Shown: piece after piece, positions 18,865 through 28,541 of the stretch
Layout of the letters: each line of letters opens with the position of its first letter
Numbering within the stretch: the first letter of the stretch is position 1
Source: Mycosarcoma maydis
Lineage: Eukaryota > Basidiomycota > Ustilaginomycetes > Ustilaginales
Length of the DNA: 64,000 nt
Assembly: GCF_000328475.2 (NCBI RefSeq)
Contig: NC_026480.1
Location: 1,302,001 to 1,366,000, forward strand
Direction of reading: 5' to 3'
Translations under genes and position numbers: made by a program
The notes under the pieces: model-generated
The model's input: only the letters and a program-made list of their open reading frames with translations
Database searches by the model: none
What the model was told of the DNA's origin: nothing

Positions 18865-19519
18865 CTAAGAATGTCTAGGCTTGACAAGATCTTCAGGCCC
18901 AAAGCTCATGGGCAGCAGGTAATCAAGTGTGACCACTTGGACGTTGGGTTCGTTGAGCTCTTTGCCATGCTGATCCTGAATTGTGGCCTGTATGGTTTGT
19001 GCAGCATTCGCTCTACTCCAATTGCATCCGACCATGAGAATACGAGCTTCGAGGCTGCAGTGTTCGCGAATCACCTGTCTGCAGATACCACACGGACTGC
19101 AGCTGCCCTCCAGGTCACTTGCAACAGCAACCGCGATAATGTCGCCGCGTTGAATTCTGCGTGCCGAGTTCTGTTCTGTCACGTCGAGCTGATCGGATCG
19201 GATGAGTGCCTTTGCGAGAGCAGTGCGTTCTGCACAGACTGTGCCTCCGTACGACGCGTTCTCGTAGTTTGCGCCGAGGATTATTTCGCCCCATTTGGTG
19301 AGCAATGCGGCTCCTACGCGGAACTTGCTGACGAGTGTGTTGGCACGATGTTGAGGGAAACGTGGAACCAGCTAATCAGCATCGTCGTTCCGACACGTGC
19401 GATAGCGAATTGGAGCTGACTCACCTGTATGGAGAATAGGACAGCTTTCTCGCCTCCTGGGCGGCGTGAAGCAGGTCATGCTTCTTGTTGGCGAGCAGCT
19501 GCAAGTCTTTTGGATCCAT
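18865..19519 (-). CDS. CDD1: Cytidine deaminase
   Basis: Two exons, 19425-19519 and 18865-19327, separated by a 97-bp intron (GTGAGT..GTCAG); 185 residues. Splicing restores the family signature SPYSKFRVGAALL across the junction, which fixes the acceptor. Zinc ligands and catalytic glutamate are all present: Cys63 and Glu65 in TVCAERTAL, Cys111 and Cys114 in SCSPCGICRQ. The enzyme deaminates cytidine and deoxycytidine to uridine forms in pyrimidine salvage; cytosolic tetramer in known relatives. The C-terminus is slightly longer than in minimal homotetrameric enzymes (about 130-140 residues). The ATG at 19519 begins a helix MDPKDLQLLANKKHDLLHAA that fits the family's N-terminus. Confidence 0.94.
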
Positions 19520-20562
19520 TGCAAAGGTGGTTGATATCGCTGACGAGGTGGAAGAGAATTATCGATCGCTGCCAAGTGCGTGATTGCAGGGTCACAAGAC
19601 ATCCAAGTTCTTGACTTGTTCTGCCCGATGCACGGCCAACAGCGAGCCTCTCTCTAACTATCTGGATCTCGGCGTCTTCCGAGCTTCCGCAAACTGAAAA
19701 CGGAAGGCATATACGATTAAGGGTCAAAGCTGAAGACAACAAAAGGGCCGTGCATCGTGAATAATACAGCTAATCCCGAATCGTGAATCTGAGCCATCCT
19801 TTGTCGCTCTCCCCGATTTATTCGTGATTTTGCCTGAATCGTGATGTGTCAGCTCACGCCCAGAATCATGAAGAAAGTCACATCAACTCGGAATTAACCC
19901 TGACTAAGTTACGTGAGAAGCGGATTAGCCGAAAGCTTTCATATACGCCGACGGTACATTTAAATTGCTCGTCGTATCATCTTGGCTCTGATGCGTTCTC
20001 ACGTTTGGCTACGAGAAGAGAGCTGACATGCCAACTTGTCCCTTTTATCTTCCTTTGTAGCGTTCGGCGAGGAGGATGATGGACGTGTGACAAGCGAAAG
20101 TGAAAGGGTCTTGAGTGTGTCGTAAGTGCTTCTCGGCAAATCTCACACGGTTATTCCTCTTTCGTGTTTCCGTGTTCGTCTTTCGATGCGAGAACGCCAA
20201 CAGAGCGCGCCGAAGCGTACGCGGCACCGGCGTAGCGAGCGAGCGGCAAATCGCTTGTATGATTCACGATTATGTACATACTCGTAACTGCACTTGCCAG
20301 TCTCTGAGATTCACGATTGGCTGTAACCCTGCATTCTGTTAGTTGACCATCACAGAGTACATACGTCTGCTCTCGGCGCCGGCAAACGAAAGCTGAGCAA
20401 TCGTCAATCAAAGCTGCGTCTGCAGTCTGACCCTCGTCGGCTCCTTGCTTTCCCAAGCTCAATACATAACGCCTTGCTCCACACCTCAATTGTCCATCAT
20501 CATCTAGCCTGCTTACCTTAGGATGCAGTGACACACCTTTCATCTCCAAAGAACACACGACA
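19520..20562. other. Intergenic region with scattered heptads
   Basis: About 1 kb between divergent genes. It carries single or double CACGA motifs (19772-19845) and ATTCACGATT copies near 20271 and 20310. Several short open frames on both strands lack domains. No gene supported. Confidence 0.55.
19772..19845. repeat. Dispersed CACGA-type heptads
   Basis: AATCGTGAATC, ATTCGTGATT and GAATCGTGAT copies within about 75 bp; not a clean tandem array. Confidence 0.55.
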
Positions 20563-23500
20563 ATGTCGAGCCCAACCTCATCATCGTCAACCACCGCCAA
20601 GCCACCTCACAGGCTTATCATCAAACCTCTCTGCAAGCAGCTTACCATCACTACCACCATCAACGGTCGCAAACGTACCCTCATCGACACTTCCGATTCT
20701 CTCCAGCTCGCCGAAACCAATTATCCAATCCGATTCTACTTTCCTCGTGACGCTCTACAATGGTCCTTCGCCCTCAAACCCAGCGACCACTCCCAGACGT
20801 ACTGCCCCTTTAAGGGCTTTGCTCAGTACTACGACATCGCTGAGGCTGGCTCGCGTGTCGAGCAGCTCAATGCTGCCATCTGGTCCTACTCCAACCCTTT
20901 CCCAACTAGCCACGCCGTCGCCATCCGAGGCTACTTCTGCCTGGCAGCTCCCAACGACCAATTTCAAGTCCAGCTCGACGGCCGCAACATTACCCAACAA
21001 GAAGCCCGCTCTATCAACGAGCAGCTCCTTGCTGCATTTCCCTCTGACGTATCTTCTCCCTCGCTGCCTCGCGAGGTGATGGAAGAGGCGCAAAGACCTC
21101 GCGCCCCCAATCGCCCATCTGGAGCCCGCCCGCCCGCCATACAATGCTCCGCCAGCACCAGCTCTAATGCGCCACCCGAATCCTTTCCCGTCGCACGTCT
21201 ACTCGGCGGCGAGCTCGAGATCGACTCGACCAACCCGCTGCTCGCTGACATGCTCTATCGCCTCGATGACGAGGCCAGAGACCAAGATCAACATGACCGC
21301 TCAGGCCAAAGTCACAGCGCTGACAATGCTACTGACACCTCCGAAGTCGCCAATTCACCAGTCGTCGACGATCACTTACTCTGGTTCAAGGACCAACCTT
21401 GGTATCGCAGACCCTCGGAAAAATGGCTACGTCCCTTCTCCCTTCTCATCGCCATGGCAGGCGGCATGTGCATGGGTCCGAAACTCGAGCTGCTCAACAT
21501 GTTTGTCTGCGAAGCTGTGCTTGGAGATACCTACGTCGGAGCAGCCGACGTCATCTCTCCGCTTCCGCCTACCAGCTCGGCCTTGGCACACACAACGCAC
21601 GCCAACGCTGCGATGCAACACGCTGTCCGTTGGCAAGGCTTTCAGCCTTGGCTCGGTAGAGACGCGAGCCAACCTGCCGATACCCATCCTGTTTCGATCT
21701 ACGTCGATGCGATCGAGCAACCTAACTCGACAGTCATCCCCGTGCCACGACGCCCGAGTAAGGCATGCTTTGCTAGTCCCGAGGTTCAATCCTCGCTCGC
21801 TACTCTGCAGCTCCGCATGACCTTGTCGATGGGTATTCTTGCCGCCCTTACGACCGGCTTTTGGTCTAATCTCTCATCCAGAAGGGGCCGTTTGCCCGTC
21901 TTGCGCATCTCGATGACTGGCATCGTCTTTACAGATCTTGTCATGCTTACCGTGGCCCTTGTTCCTCGCTCCAAGCTGCCCTTTGGCTACAGCTTCCTCG
22001 TGCTCGGTACCACCGTCGAAGGTCTGCTGGGAGGGTACAGTGCAGCCATCGCTGTACACCAATCATACATCTCGGATGTTACGCCGAGCGGTACTCGTGC
22101 CCACATCTTTGCGCACTACATGGGCATCGTCTATGCCGGCCTTGCGCTCGGCCCCACGTTGGGAGGTCTGCTAGTCAAGCACACAGCCAACCTGTTGGCG
22201 CCCTTCTGGTTCGCCCTTGCCATACACTTGATCTACATGCTTGGCGTCTTCGCCTTGATTCCGGAGAGCACGAGCAAGGACTTCCGTGCCAAGGCTCTGC
22301 TCGAGTATATAGAATCGCGCGCAGAGATCAAGCGAAAGGCGGACGAGCGCAGAACAGCCGAGCTTCAACCTCTCCTCCACACATCTGAATCGCAGAGAGG
22401 CCGCGAACCCGAATCGAGGCCGTTCAGAAAGCGAGCTTGGAGGCGCGTCAAGGTCATGTTCATGAACAGCGTTCTCTACGCACCACTCGAGCCGCTCAGC
22501 TTCCTGTTGCCCAAAAAGGTCGTTGTTGACGACGATCAAGATGCGATAGCAGATCAAGCAGAACCTTCCTCGTCTGGCATAAGCACTCCACGTACCTTTG
22601 TCAACGCTCTGGCACCACCCGAAGCTTCAGCGTCGCATATTTCTGTCTCGCGAATACCACCAAAGACGCGCTATGATTACAACCTTTCGTTCCTCTCGCT
22701 CACCTATTTCACCGAGACTTCCATCTTTGGTATCATGTCGTTCAAGCTTCAGTACGCGCAAGAACAGTTTATTTGGGGATCGGCCGAGCTCGGCATTTAT
22801 CTCACTTTCCTCAGCATCACTCGTGTGCTAGCTCTCACTGCGGTGCTGCCTATCGTCATCAAGTTGCTCCATCGTCCGGTCAAGGCACTGCGTCTGCCTC
22901 AGGACGGTCCGCCAGTCGAAGAGGAGCAAACTGTTGCGCCCGACTCGCGCCGCCACTCGACATTGGACGACGACGGAAGGCCGCATCGCAAAATGAGTCT
23001 GTATGGAGCCACTAGCCAATCGACTGCTATACTATCGGACAACGCTGCAGACCAGCAATCGCTTCCAGACGGTCATGACGGCGAAGGAGAATGGGATGAG
23101 ACGAAAAAGTCGGTCGAGGAGCTCTGGACTCTGCGCGCCAAACATCTGCGTCTGATCCACGATAGCAAATTCGACCTCAAGCTGGCTAAGATCTCGATGG
23201 TTGTCAATACTATCTCGTACGGTTTGTTGATCTTTGCCAAGACGCCGCAACTGTTCTTCTTGGCCACGGCGGTGACTTCGTTGGGTGGAGGTGGTGGAGC
23301 GGCCATGTCTTCGCTGGCACTGGCGTTGCTTCAATCGCCTGCGGATGCAGGCAAGCTCTTTGGCGCGTGGAGCATCACATCTGCCATCTCAGGGACCGTT
23401 GTCGGTCCGATTTTGTTTGCTGAAAGTTTCAGCGCACGACGAGCAGCTTTCCTCGGCGATCTTGTCGTAGNNNNNNNNNNNNNNNNNNNNNNNNNNNNNN

Positions 23501-23676
23501 NNNNNNNNNNNNNNNNNNNNNNNNNNNNNNNNNNNNNNNNNNNNNNNNNNNNNNNNNNNNNNNNNNNNNNATTCTGTGGGGGAGTCAAGAAAGCCAGAGA
23601 TGATGGGGTTGGGAAGGGGGAGTTGAGAGTGGATGTTAGTTTGGGAGGGGTGGAGGAGACTCGTGATTTACGTTGA
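20563..23676 (+). CDS. DUF427 domain fused to a major facilitator superfamily transporter (interrupted by assembly gap)
   Basis: From the ATG at 20563 the frame is open for 969 codons up to the 100-N gap at 23471-23570. Residues about 40-150 match a DUF427 domain (QTYCPFKGFAQYYDI, AAIWSYSNPFP, AVAIRGYFCL). A variable linker follows, then from about residue 290 a transporter: FSLLIAMAGGMCMGPKLELL, paired hydrophobic helices, the loop SNLSSRRGRLPVLRIS (the MFS helix 2-3 G-x-x-x-D/R-x-G-R-R/K type motif) and GLALGPTLGGLL. A long hydrophilic loop separates the two halves. The last helices are lost in the gap. Beyond it a 34-codon hydrophilic frame stops at 23676, possibly the true C-terminus, but the real gap size is unknown, so the 3' end is provisional. 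Substrate unknown. Confidence 0.85.
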   Translation: MSSPTSSSSTTAKPPHRLIIKPLCKQLTITTTINGRKRTLIDTSDSLQLAETNYPIRFYFPRDALQWSFALKPSDHSQTYCPFKGFAQYYDIAEAGSRVEQLNAAIWSYSNPFPTSHAVAIRGYFCLAAPNDQFQVQLDGRNITQQEARSINEQLLAAFPSDVSSPSLPREVMEEAQRPRAPNRPSGARPPAIQCSASTSSNAPPESFPVARLLGGELEIDSTNPLLADMLYRLDDEARDQDQHDRSGQSHSADNATDTSEVANSPVVDDHLLWFKDQPWYRRPSEKWLRPFSLLIAMAGGMCMGPKLELLNMFVCEAVLGDTYVGAADVISPLPPTSSALAHTTHANAAMQHAVRWQGFQPWLGRDASQPADTHPVSIYVDAIEQPNSTVIPVPRRPSKACFASPEVQSSLATLQLRMTLSMGILAALTTGFWSNLSSRRGRLPVLRISMTGIVFTDLVMLTVALVPRSKLPFGYSFLVLGTTVEGLLGGYSAAIAVHQSYISDVTPSGTRAHIFAHYMGIVYAGLALGPTLGGLLVKHTANLLAPFWFALAIHLIYMLGVFALIPESTSKDFRAKALLEYIESRAEIKRKADERRTAELQPLLHTSESQRGREPESRPFRKRAWRRVKVMFMNSVLYAPLEPLSFLLPKKVVVDDDQDAIADQAEPSSSGISTPRTFVNALAPPEASASHISVSRIPPKTRYDYNLSFLSLTYFTETSIFGIMSFKLQYAQEQFIWGSAELGIYLTFLSITRVLALTAVLPIVIKLLHRPVKALRLPQDGPPVEEEQTVAPDSRRHSTLDDDGRPHRKMSLYGATSQSTAILSDNAADQQSLPDGHDGEGEWDETKKSVEELWTLRAKHLRLIHDSKFDLKLAKISMVVNTISYGLLIFAKTPQLFFLATAVTSLGGGGGAAMSSLALALLQSPADAGKLFGAWSITSAISGTVVGPILFAESFSARRAAFLGDLVVXXXXXXXXXXXXXXXXXXXXXXXXXXXXXXXXXXFCGGVKKARDDGVGKGELRVDVSLGGVEETRDLR
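23471..23570. other. Assembly gap (100 N)
   Basis: Exactly 100 N, the conventional placeholder for a gap of unknown length. It falls in the final transmembrane region of the DUF427-MFS gene. Confidence 0.99.
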
Positions 23677-23889
23677 GGCGATGGAGTGGTGTGTGAATGG
23701 CTGGGGATGATTTACACGGACGTGTTCTAGCTGTGCGGAGAGTGCATGGATCACGGAACAAAGGCGCACATGTCATGTGGCAGCTTACGCGTGTGCGGGC
23801 TGTGGTTGGACTCGCTATGTATGATGTGGTTATCGAGTGCGCTAGTGATCGAAGGTGTTGGTGAGACGACGGTAGTCGACGTAGTCCTT

Positions 23890-25752
23890 TCAGCACTCTG
23901 GTTGCGGTGCGTGGTGGAATGGTGCAATCCGAACTGACGACTGGTCTTGGCATCTCGTCGGTAACTCTAACACAGGTGGTGGAAACCGCGGCCTCAGCTT
24001 TTCGCCATCTGCACCAACGCCATGATCAACGTGCGCCGCTGTATCGTCGTGCACACTCCGCTGTTTGACCAGACCACTAGCAGCCGAGATGTCATTCTTG
24101 TCCACTCTGTGGTGCGAAAATGCCATGTGATTTACCCGTACGTCTTTGCGCCAGAAACTGTCTTTGCGCCAAAACGCGCACACGTGCACACCCCATTCAG
24201 CCATCGCAACAAGCGGGTTCCAGAGCGGTTTGCCAACCTCATCAAACGCGACATGACCACGATGCGATCCGTAAAGTGCAGCAGCGACACTTGGCTCGGC
24301 TTTGTCAGATGAATTGTGGCGTGCTCCGCGCAAGCTGTCGCGTTGGCTGGTCGTGTTACTGGCCTGAATCGTATTCGTACGGCTGATACGTCGTGAAAAG
24401 GTGATGGAACGAGCTTTGGTGAGCGTAGCAGTACGTCGCATCACATTCGGTCCAAGCTTGGAAATCGGGATCGTAATGCCGTGCATTAAAACGGAAGAGA
24501 AGACCATAAACAGTACCAGTGGCGAGTAGACGACGCGCAGACGATCACGCGTCCCATCAGCCGGTAGCTGCTTGAGCGCCACCTGGATATAAAACACCGC
24601 GCCAACCCCAATGGGACCGAACCAGCCAGCGAAGGACGACTCTTTAAAATCGCTCAAAGCAGGGATCAGCTTGGTCGCCGCAATCACCCAGGGCGGACGT
24701 CGGAGCAGAAGAACCGTGATACCGAGCGCAACGACTCTCCATCCACCAAGTTGCAGATCCGCATTCGAGTAGTCCTCCCAAGGGACGATAGCACCGATAT
24801 AGACGAACACGGCCATATTAAGCACAGTATCAATGATTTCTTGGAAATCATTATCTTCCGTGCGGATTCTGAACCAGTCATCCCAGGTGAAAGAGTTGCC
24901 GGCAATGAAGCATGCAAGGATATCGTCCGATCCAAACAGGCCCGTGGTTCCAAGAGTGAAAAACGCCAGACCCAGACCATAGGCAAAGAAGTTGGCTTTG
25001 TCGATGTAGGACCTCGATTCGGCCCATTTGAGCGATTTCCTAGCCAAGTATCCGACGAGCGAACCGAAGGCGATCGAGAGCAGAATCTGGTAAACGACGA
25101 CAGCGTACACCCAACGACCAATTACAGTACTGACACTGCTACCCTTGTCCTCGCCATTACGAGCAAGCAAGTAGATGGCGAGATACAGAAACGGGAATCC
25201 AAGACCGTCGTTGGCACCGGACTCGGCAACGATGATATTTCGCACATTGGCGGGAACATGTTTCTCGGCATATCTCCCCGTGGTGATCGAGTTGGCGAGA
25301 ACAGGATCAGTAGGCGTCACGGCTGCTGCGATGCAGAGGCTTTCAAGGAATGTCAAATTGGGGATGAGACCCCAGATGAGCAACGCTGTGGTGAACCAGG
25401 CCGTAGTCATGATGCCAAACAGCAAGATGGTGAGCGATAGCTTTTCCCGCCAAAGGTACGCCTTTGGTAGAGAGATACCGCAGAAGAGTACCTGAATACC
25501 GACGACGATGCGGGTAAAAGTGTAAGTGACATAGTTGGTCTCTTCGGTCGTGCCCCAGCTGGCAGGATCAACCCAGTTGAGTACGTAGGGCCCGACTATG
25601 ATACCTGCTATCACAGCTAGCAGTGGTTCCGAAAGGTAAAGTCGTTCTTTTACGACGTACGACAGCAGACCATAGAAGACAATGAAGCCCCCGAGCACGG
25701 CAAGCGATTTCGAGACCTGTGTCACGTCGATCTCGATGACGTGCGTCGGCAT
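23890..25752 (-). CDS. NHA1: Plasma-membrane Na+/H+ (K+/H+) antiporter, Nha1/Sod2 family
   Basis: A 620-residue single-exon protein. The N-terminal about 430 residues contain roughly twelve hydrophobic segments of the CPA1 fold. Diagnostic motifs are AAAVTPTDPVLANSI and VAESGANDGLGFPFLYL (near residue 177), where the Asn-Asp pair binds the cation, and FIAGNSFTWDDWFR. The cytoplasmic tail (about 190 residues) is Ser/Arg-rich and short compared with Saccharomyces Nha1. It exports Na+ and K+ in exchange for protons and supports salt tolerance and pH homeostasis in known relatives. The tail contains a small tandem duplication (FWRKDSFWRKD). Start ATG at 25752 precedes the first helix directly (MPTHVIEIDVTQVSKSLAVLG). 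It faces the MFS gene tail to tail across the gap region. Confidence 0.94.
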   Translation of the reverse strand: MPTHVIEIDVTQVSKSLAVLGGFIVFYGLLSYVVKERLYLSEPLLAVIAGIIVGPYVLNWVDPASWGTTEETNYVTYTFTRIVVGIQVLFCGISLPKAYLWREKLSLTILLFGIMTTAWFTTALLIWGLIPNLTFLESLCIAAAVTPTDPVLANSITTGRYAEKHVPANVRNIIVAESGANDGLGFPFLYLAIYLLARNGEDKGSSVSTVIGRWVYAVVVYQILLSIAFGSLVGYLARKSLKWAESRSYIDKANFFAYGLGLAFFTLGTTGLFGSDDILACFIAGNSFTWDDWFRIRTEDNDFQEIIDTVLNMAVFVYIGAIVPWEDYSNADLQLGGWRVVALGITVLLLRRPPWVIAATKLIPALSDFKESSFAGWFGPIGVGAVFYIQVALKQLPADGTRDRLRVVYSPLVLFMVFSSVLMHGITIPISKLGPNVMRRTATLTKARSITFSRRISRTNTIQASNTTSQRDSLRGARHNSSDKAEPSVAAALYGSHRGHVAFDEVGKPLWNPLVAMAEWGVHVCAFWRKDSFWRKDVRVNHMAFSHHRVDKNDISAASGLVKQRSVHDDTAAHVDHGVGADGEKLRPRFPPPVLELPTRCQDQSSVRIAPFHHAPQPEC

Positions 25753-26174
25753 ATTTGTGAAGCGCTTAGCAGCCGAATAAGCGACCGAGGAGGTGCAAGA
25801 TCAGAATGAAGACGGATGCTGCAGCGAGATGATGATAGTTAGCTTTGTTCAAAAGGAATGTCACTGTGGACGGAAGGCCAATGTCATTGGGCGTAGGGAA
25901 TCGAGTTGCGGCCGTGGGTGTTGACCGTAAGAGCGATGACGGAGACGAGGCACAAGGAGGGCTGCATCGAGATCAGCTGAAGCGGCTAAGCAGATTTCAG
26001 TTCTTGGTATTGCGATACCTTGGGCTTGAGTTCCCAAGATGTTGTCCAGATGTCGGTTAAATAAGGGCGGCGGAAGAACGTGGAAGATAAAGGTAGTGAT
26101 GGTTAGGGTGGCAATCATTAATCGTGAATCAGGAGGACACGGATACACAGCTGCAACACCAAAATTCAAATTCG

Positions 26175-26208
26175 CGAATCACGAATCACGAATCACGAAT
26201 CGTGAATG
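26175..26208. repeat. (AATCACG)n heptad array
   Basis: About four tandem copies of the 7-bp unit AATCACG, ending in AATCGTGAATG. It lies 430 bp upstream of the xylulokinase gene. Confidence 0.85.
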
Positions 26209-26299
26209 TCAGTTTCAGCACGCCCTTGCCCGCGTGCCGCACGTCGATTTTGGCAGCTGTTAAGAGTGGTCTTCAATGATATTGATCGGGGCTCGACAA

Positions 26300-26350
26300 G
26301 ATTCACGATTCACGATTCACGATTCACGATTCACGATTCACTTCACGATT
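26300..26350. repeat. (ATTCACG)n heptad array
   Basis: Five to six tandem copies of the 7-bp unit ATTCACG, opposite in orientation to the nearby 26175 array with respect to the T/A dinucleotide. Confidence 0.88.
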
Positions 26351-26624
26351 TCGGCATTCTCGATATCGTGAATAATATCATGAATGTTGGAGTCGGCAAT
26401 CTTTTCACCGACGCACTTTCGTGATTCGTGATTGTTGACCAAGACCGGCGACCTGCTCATGCTCAGGGTCTGTTTTGCTGACTGCCTCTGTCCGTTTGTC
26501 TGGCCGTCGGCCTGATGGCAGGACTTCGTACAAGGCGCTTGATATAAGAAGTCACTTGTCCACATTCTGATCTAACTTGCCTCCCCACTGCCTTTTCAAA
26601 CGACGTCCTCTTGTCCGTTCAGAG

Positions 26625-28511
26625 ATGGAAGGCACATCACCTTTCTTCCTCGGCCTCGATGCGAGCACTCAGGCGCTCAAGGCCTCCCTGCTCGACGTGG
26701 ACCTCAACGTGCTCTCTGAGCTTGAAATCCGTTTCGACCGTGACCTTCCTCAGTACAAGACTACCGGCGGTATATCCGCACCCGCCGCCGACGATGACCA
26801 AGGCACTGTGGTTGCTCCAGTTATGCTATACGTCGAGTCGATCGACATGCTTGCTGAGCGCATGCGATCTGCCTCTTGGCCACTTTCTCGCATCCGTGCT
26901 ATTTCCGCCGCAGGTCAGCAGCATGCTTCCGTCTACTTTTCTCGTGCTGCACCGCGTATCTTTACCACCCTCTCCGCTGAAAAGACGCTCACCGAGCAGG
27001 TCGAGCAGGCTTTTAGCAGAAAAGTTGTTCCAAACTGGCAGGACTCTTCCACCGTGGATGCGTGCAAGGCATTTGAAAAGGCAGTCGGTGGAGCAGAAAA
27101 ATTGGCCCAAATGACGGGATCGAAAGCGCATACGAGGTTCACAGGTCCTCAAATCTACAAGTTCAGAACGCAGCAGCCGCAGGCGTACAAGGACACCGAA
27201 CGAATCGGTCTCGTATCGAGCTTCATCACCACCCTGCTGTGTGTCGGGCAAGGAGAGGATGAAAGCTCAGTGATCAAGGGCATCGACGAAGCAGACGCTT
27301 GTGGAATGAACTTGCTCGACATGCGGCCCGCTTCTTCGATTACAGCCACAAAAGGCAGGATCGAGCCAGGATGGAACCAGACACTGCTGGCCCTTGCGTC
27401 GGGCGAGAGCGAAGGCTCAGACGCTTCCCTAGGAGGAGCTGTCGAACTAGAGAGGAAGCTCGGTAGCATCTACCGTGATGCAGGTACGCCCGTAGCAAAA
27501 ATCGGTAGCTGGTGGACGAAAAAGTACGGGTTCAGCCCCGACTGCCATGTCTTCCCCGGAACCGGCGACAACCCCGCTACCTTTCTCGCTTTCAGCTTGG
27601 CCGAACGGGAGGCGATCATCAGCTTGGGCACTTCGGACACGGTCATGGTAGCAACGCATCAATTCGTGCCCGATCCAGACTTTCACGCCTTCTTCCACCC
27701 GGCCAGACTGCCGTCGAGTGGAGACGCCTTCTTTAACATGCTCGTCTACAAGTCCGGAAGCTTGGCCCGCGAGTGGATTCGCGATCAGTACTGCAATAGC
27801 GACTGGGCTGCATTCAACGCCGATGTGGAAAAGTTCAAGCTGCAGCAAGATGGAGAACAGAGAGCTGGATTTTATTGGCTAAGGCCCGAGATCATTCCTC
27901 CTGGTGCATCCGGTATTTATCGCTACATCAAACCGTCGACGTGCGGTGAATGGCAAAAGGTAGACGATTTCAGCGACAAGGGAATGAATGCAAGCGGCAT
28001 TCTCGAGACGCAGATGCTCAACTACCGATACCGTTCTTCATCGATCGTTGCTGGCCCTACGACATCCTCAGGTTCGGCTGTGGATACCTCGGTGCTACCC
28101 TTGCAAGCGATCTACGCTGTGGGAGGTGCCTCATCCAACCCGACGATCACGCAAACAATGGCTGACGTCTTTGGCTGTGACATTGTCAAGCCGGTCCAGC
28201 CCGCTCAGGACGGCAAGGAATGGACTCCGGCCAACTACAACTTTTGCTCGGTGGGGGCAGCGTACAAAGCAGCATGGGGATGGAGCAGGCTACAGTTGAA
28301 AGCGGGCGAAAAGGTGCCCGAATTTGACGAGTTTGTGCACACGACCAAGTCTAGCCAGGCGAAGCGTGCCGGGTCAGTGCGAGAGGGAACGGGTGAGGTG
28401 AAAGGCAGTGTACAAGTAATTTGCCGACCAACCGAAGGTAGAACGCAGGTATATACCAATGTCATTGGCGCGTGGAAGCAGCTCGAGGAACGGGCTCAAA
28501 AGGAACAATAG
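26625..28511 (+). CDS. XKS1: D-xylulose kinase (xylulokinase)
   Basis: A 628-residue protein from the ATG at 26625; the frame upstream begins only with a TTG. FGGY carbohydrate kinase family. N-terminal phosphate-binding FLGLDASTQALKASLLDVD, then ISAAGQQHASVYF, substrate region VPNWQDSSTVDACKAFE with the xylulokinase-type D-S-S-T, RFTGPQIYKF, and the second ATPase domain FPGTGDNPATFLAF and ISLGTSDTVMV, YAVGGASSNPTITQ. It phosphorylates D-xylulose to xylulose 5-phosphate, feeding pentose (xylose, arabinose) catabolism into the pentose-phosphate pathway. Cytosolic. Length matches fungal Xks1 (about 570-630). It ends only 30 bp from the stop of the convergent nitronate monooxygenase gene, so the transcripts probably overlap. 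Confidence 0.95.
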   Translation: MEGTSPFFLGLDASTQALKASLLDVDLNVLSELEIRFDRDLPQYKTTGGISAPAADDDQGTVVAPVMLYVESIDMLAERMRSASWPLSRIRAISAAGQQHASVYFSRAAPRIFTTLSAEKTLTEQVEQAFSRKVVPNWQDSSTVDACKAFEKAVGGAEKLAQMTGSKAHTRFTGPQIYKFRTQQPQAYKDTERIGLVSSFITTLLCVGQGEDESSVIKGIDEADACGMNLLDMRPASSITATKGRIEPGWNQTLLALASGESEGSDASLGGAVELERKLGSIYRDAGTPVAKIGSWWTKKYGFSPDCHVFPGTGDNPATFLAFSLAEREAIISLGTSDTVMVATHQFVPDPDFHAFFHPARLPSSGDAFFNMLVYKSGSLAREWIRDQYCNSDWAAFNADVEKFKLQQDGEQRAGFYWLRPEIIPPGASGIYRYIKPSTCGEWQKVDDFSDKGMNASGILETQMLNYRYRSSSIVAGPTTSSGSAVDTSVLPLQAIYAVGGASSNPTITQTMADVFGCDIVKPVQPAQDGKEWTPANYNFCSVGAAYKAAWGWSRLQLKAGEKVPEFDEFVHTTKSSQAKRAGSVREGTGEVKGSVQVICRPTEGRTQVYTNVIGAWKQLEERAQKEQ

Positions 28512-28541
28512 TACAAGATTAGCTAGCATACATGCAATACA

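Larger units (their letters stand above)
25753..26624. other. Intergenic region with the two largest heptad arrays
   Basis: About 870 bp between divergent NHA1 and xylulokinase genes. It contains arrays at 26175-26208 and 26300-26350, plus single copies near 26120 and 26419-26433. No gene supported. Confidence 0.65.

Noticed and set aside
26175..26350. Heptad arrays as a possible CRISPR array
   Set aside because: Units are 7 bp with no spacers, in a eukaryotic genome; simple tandem repeats.
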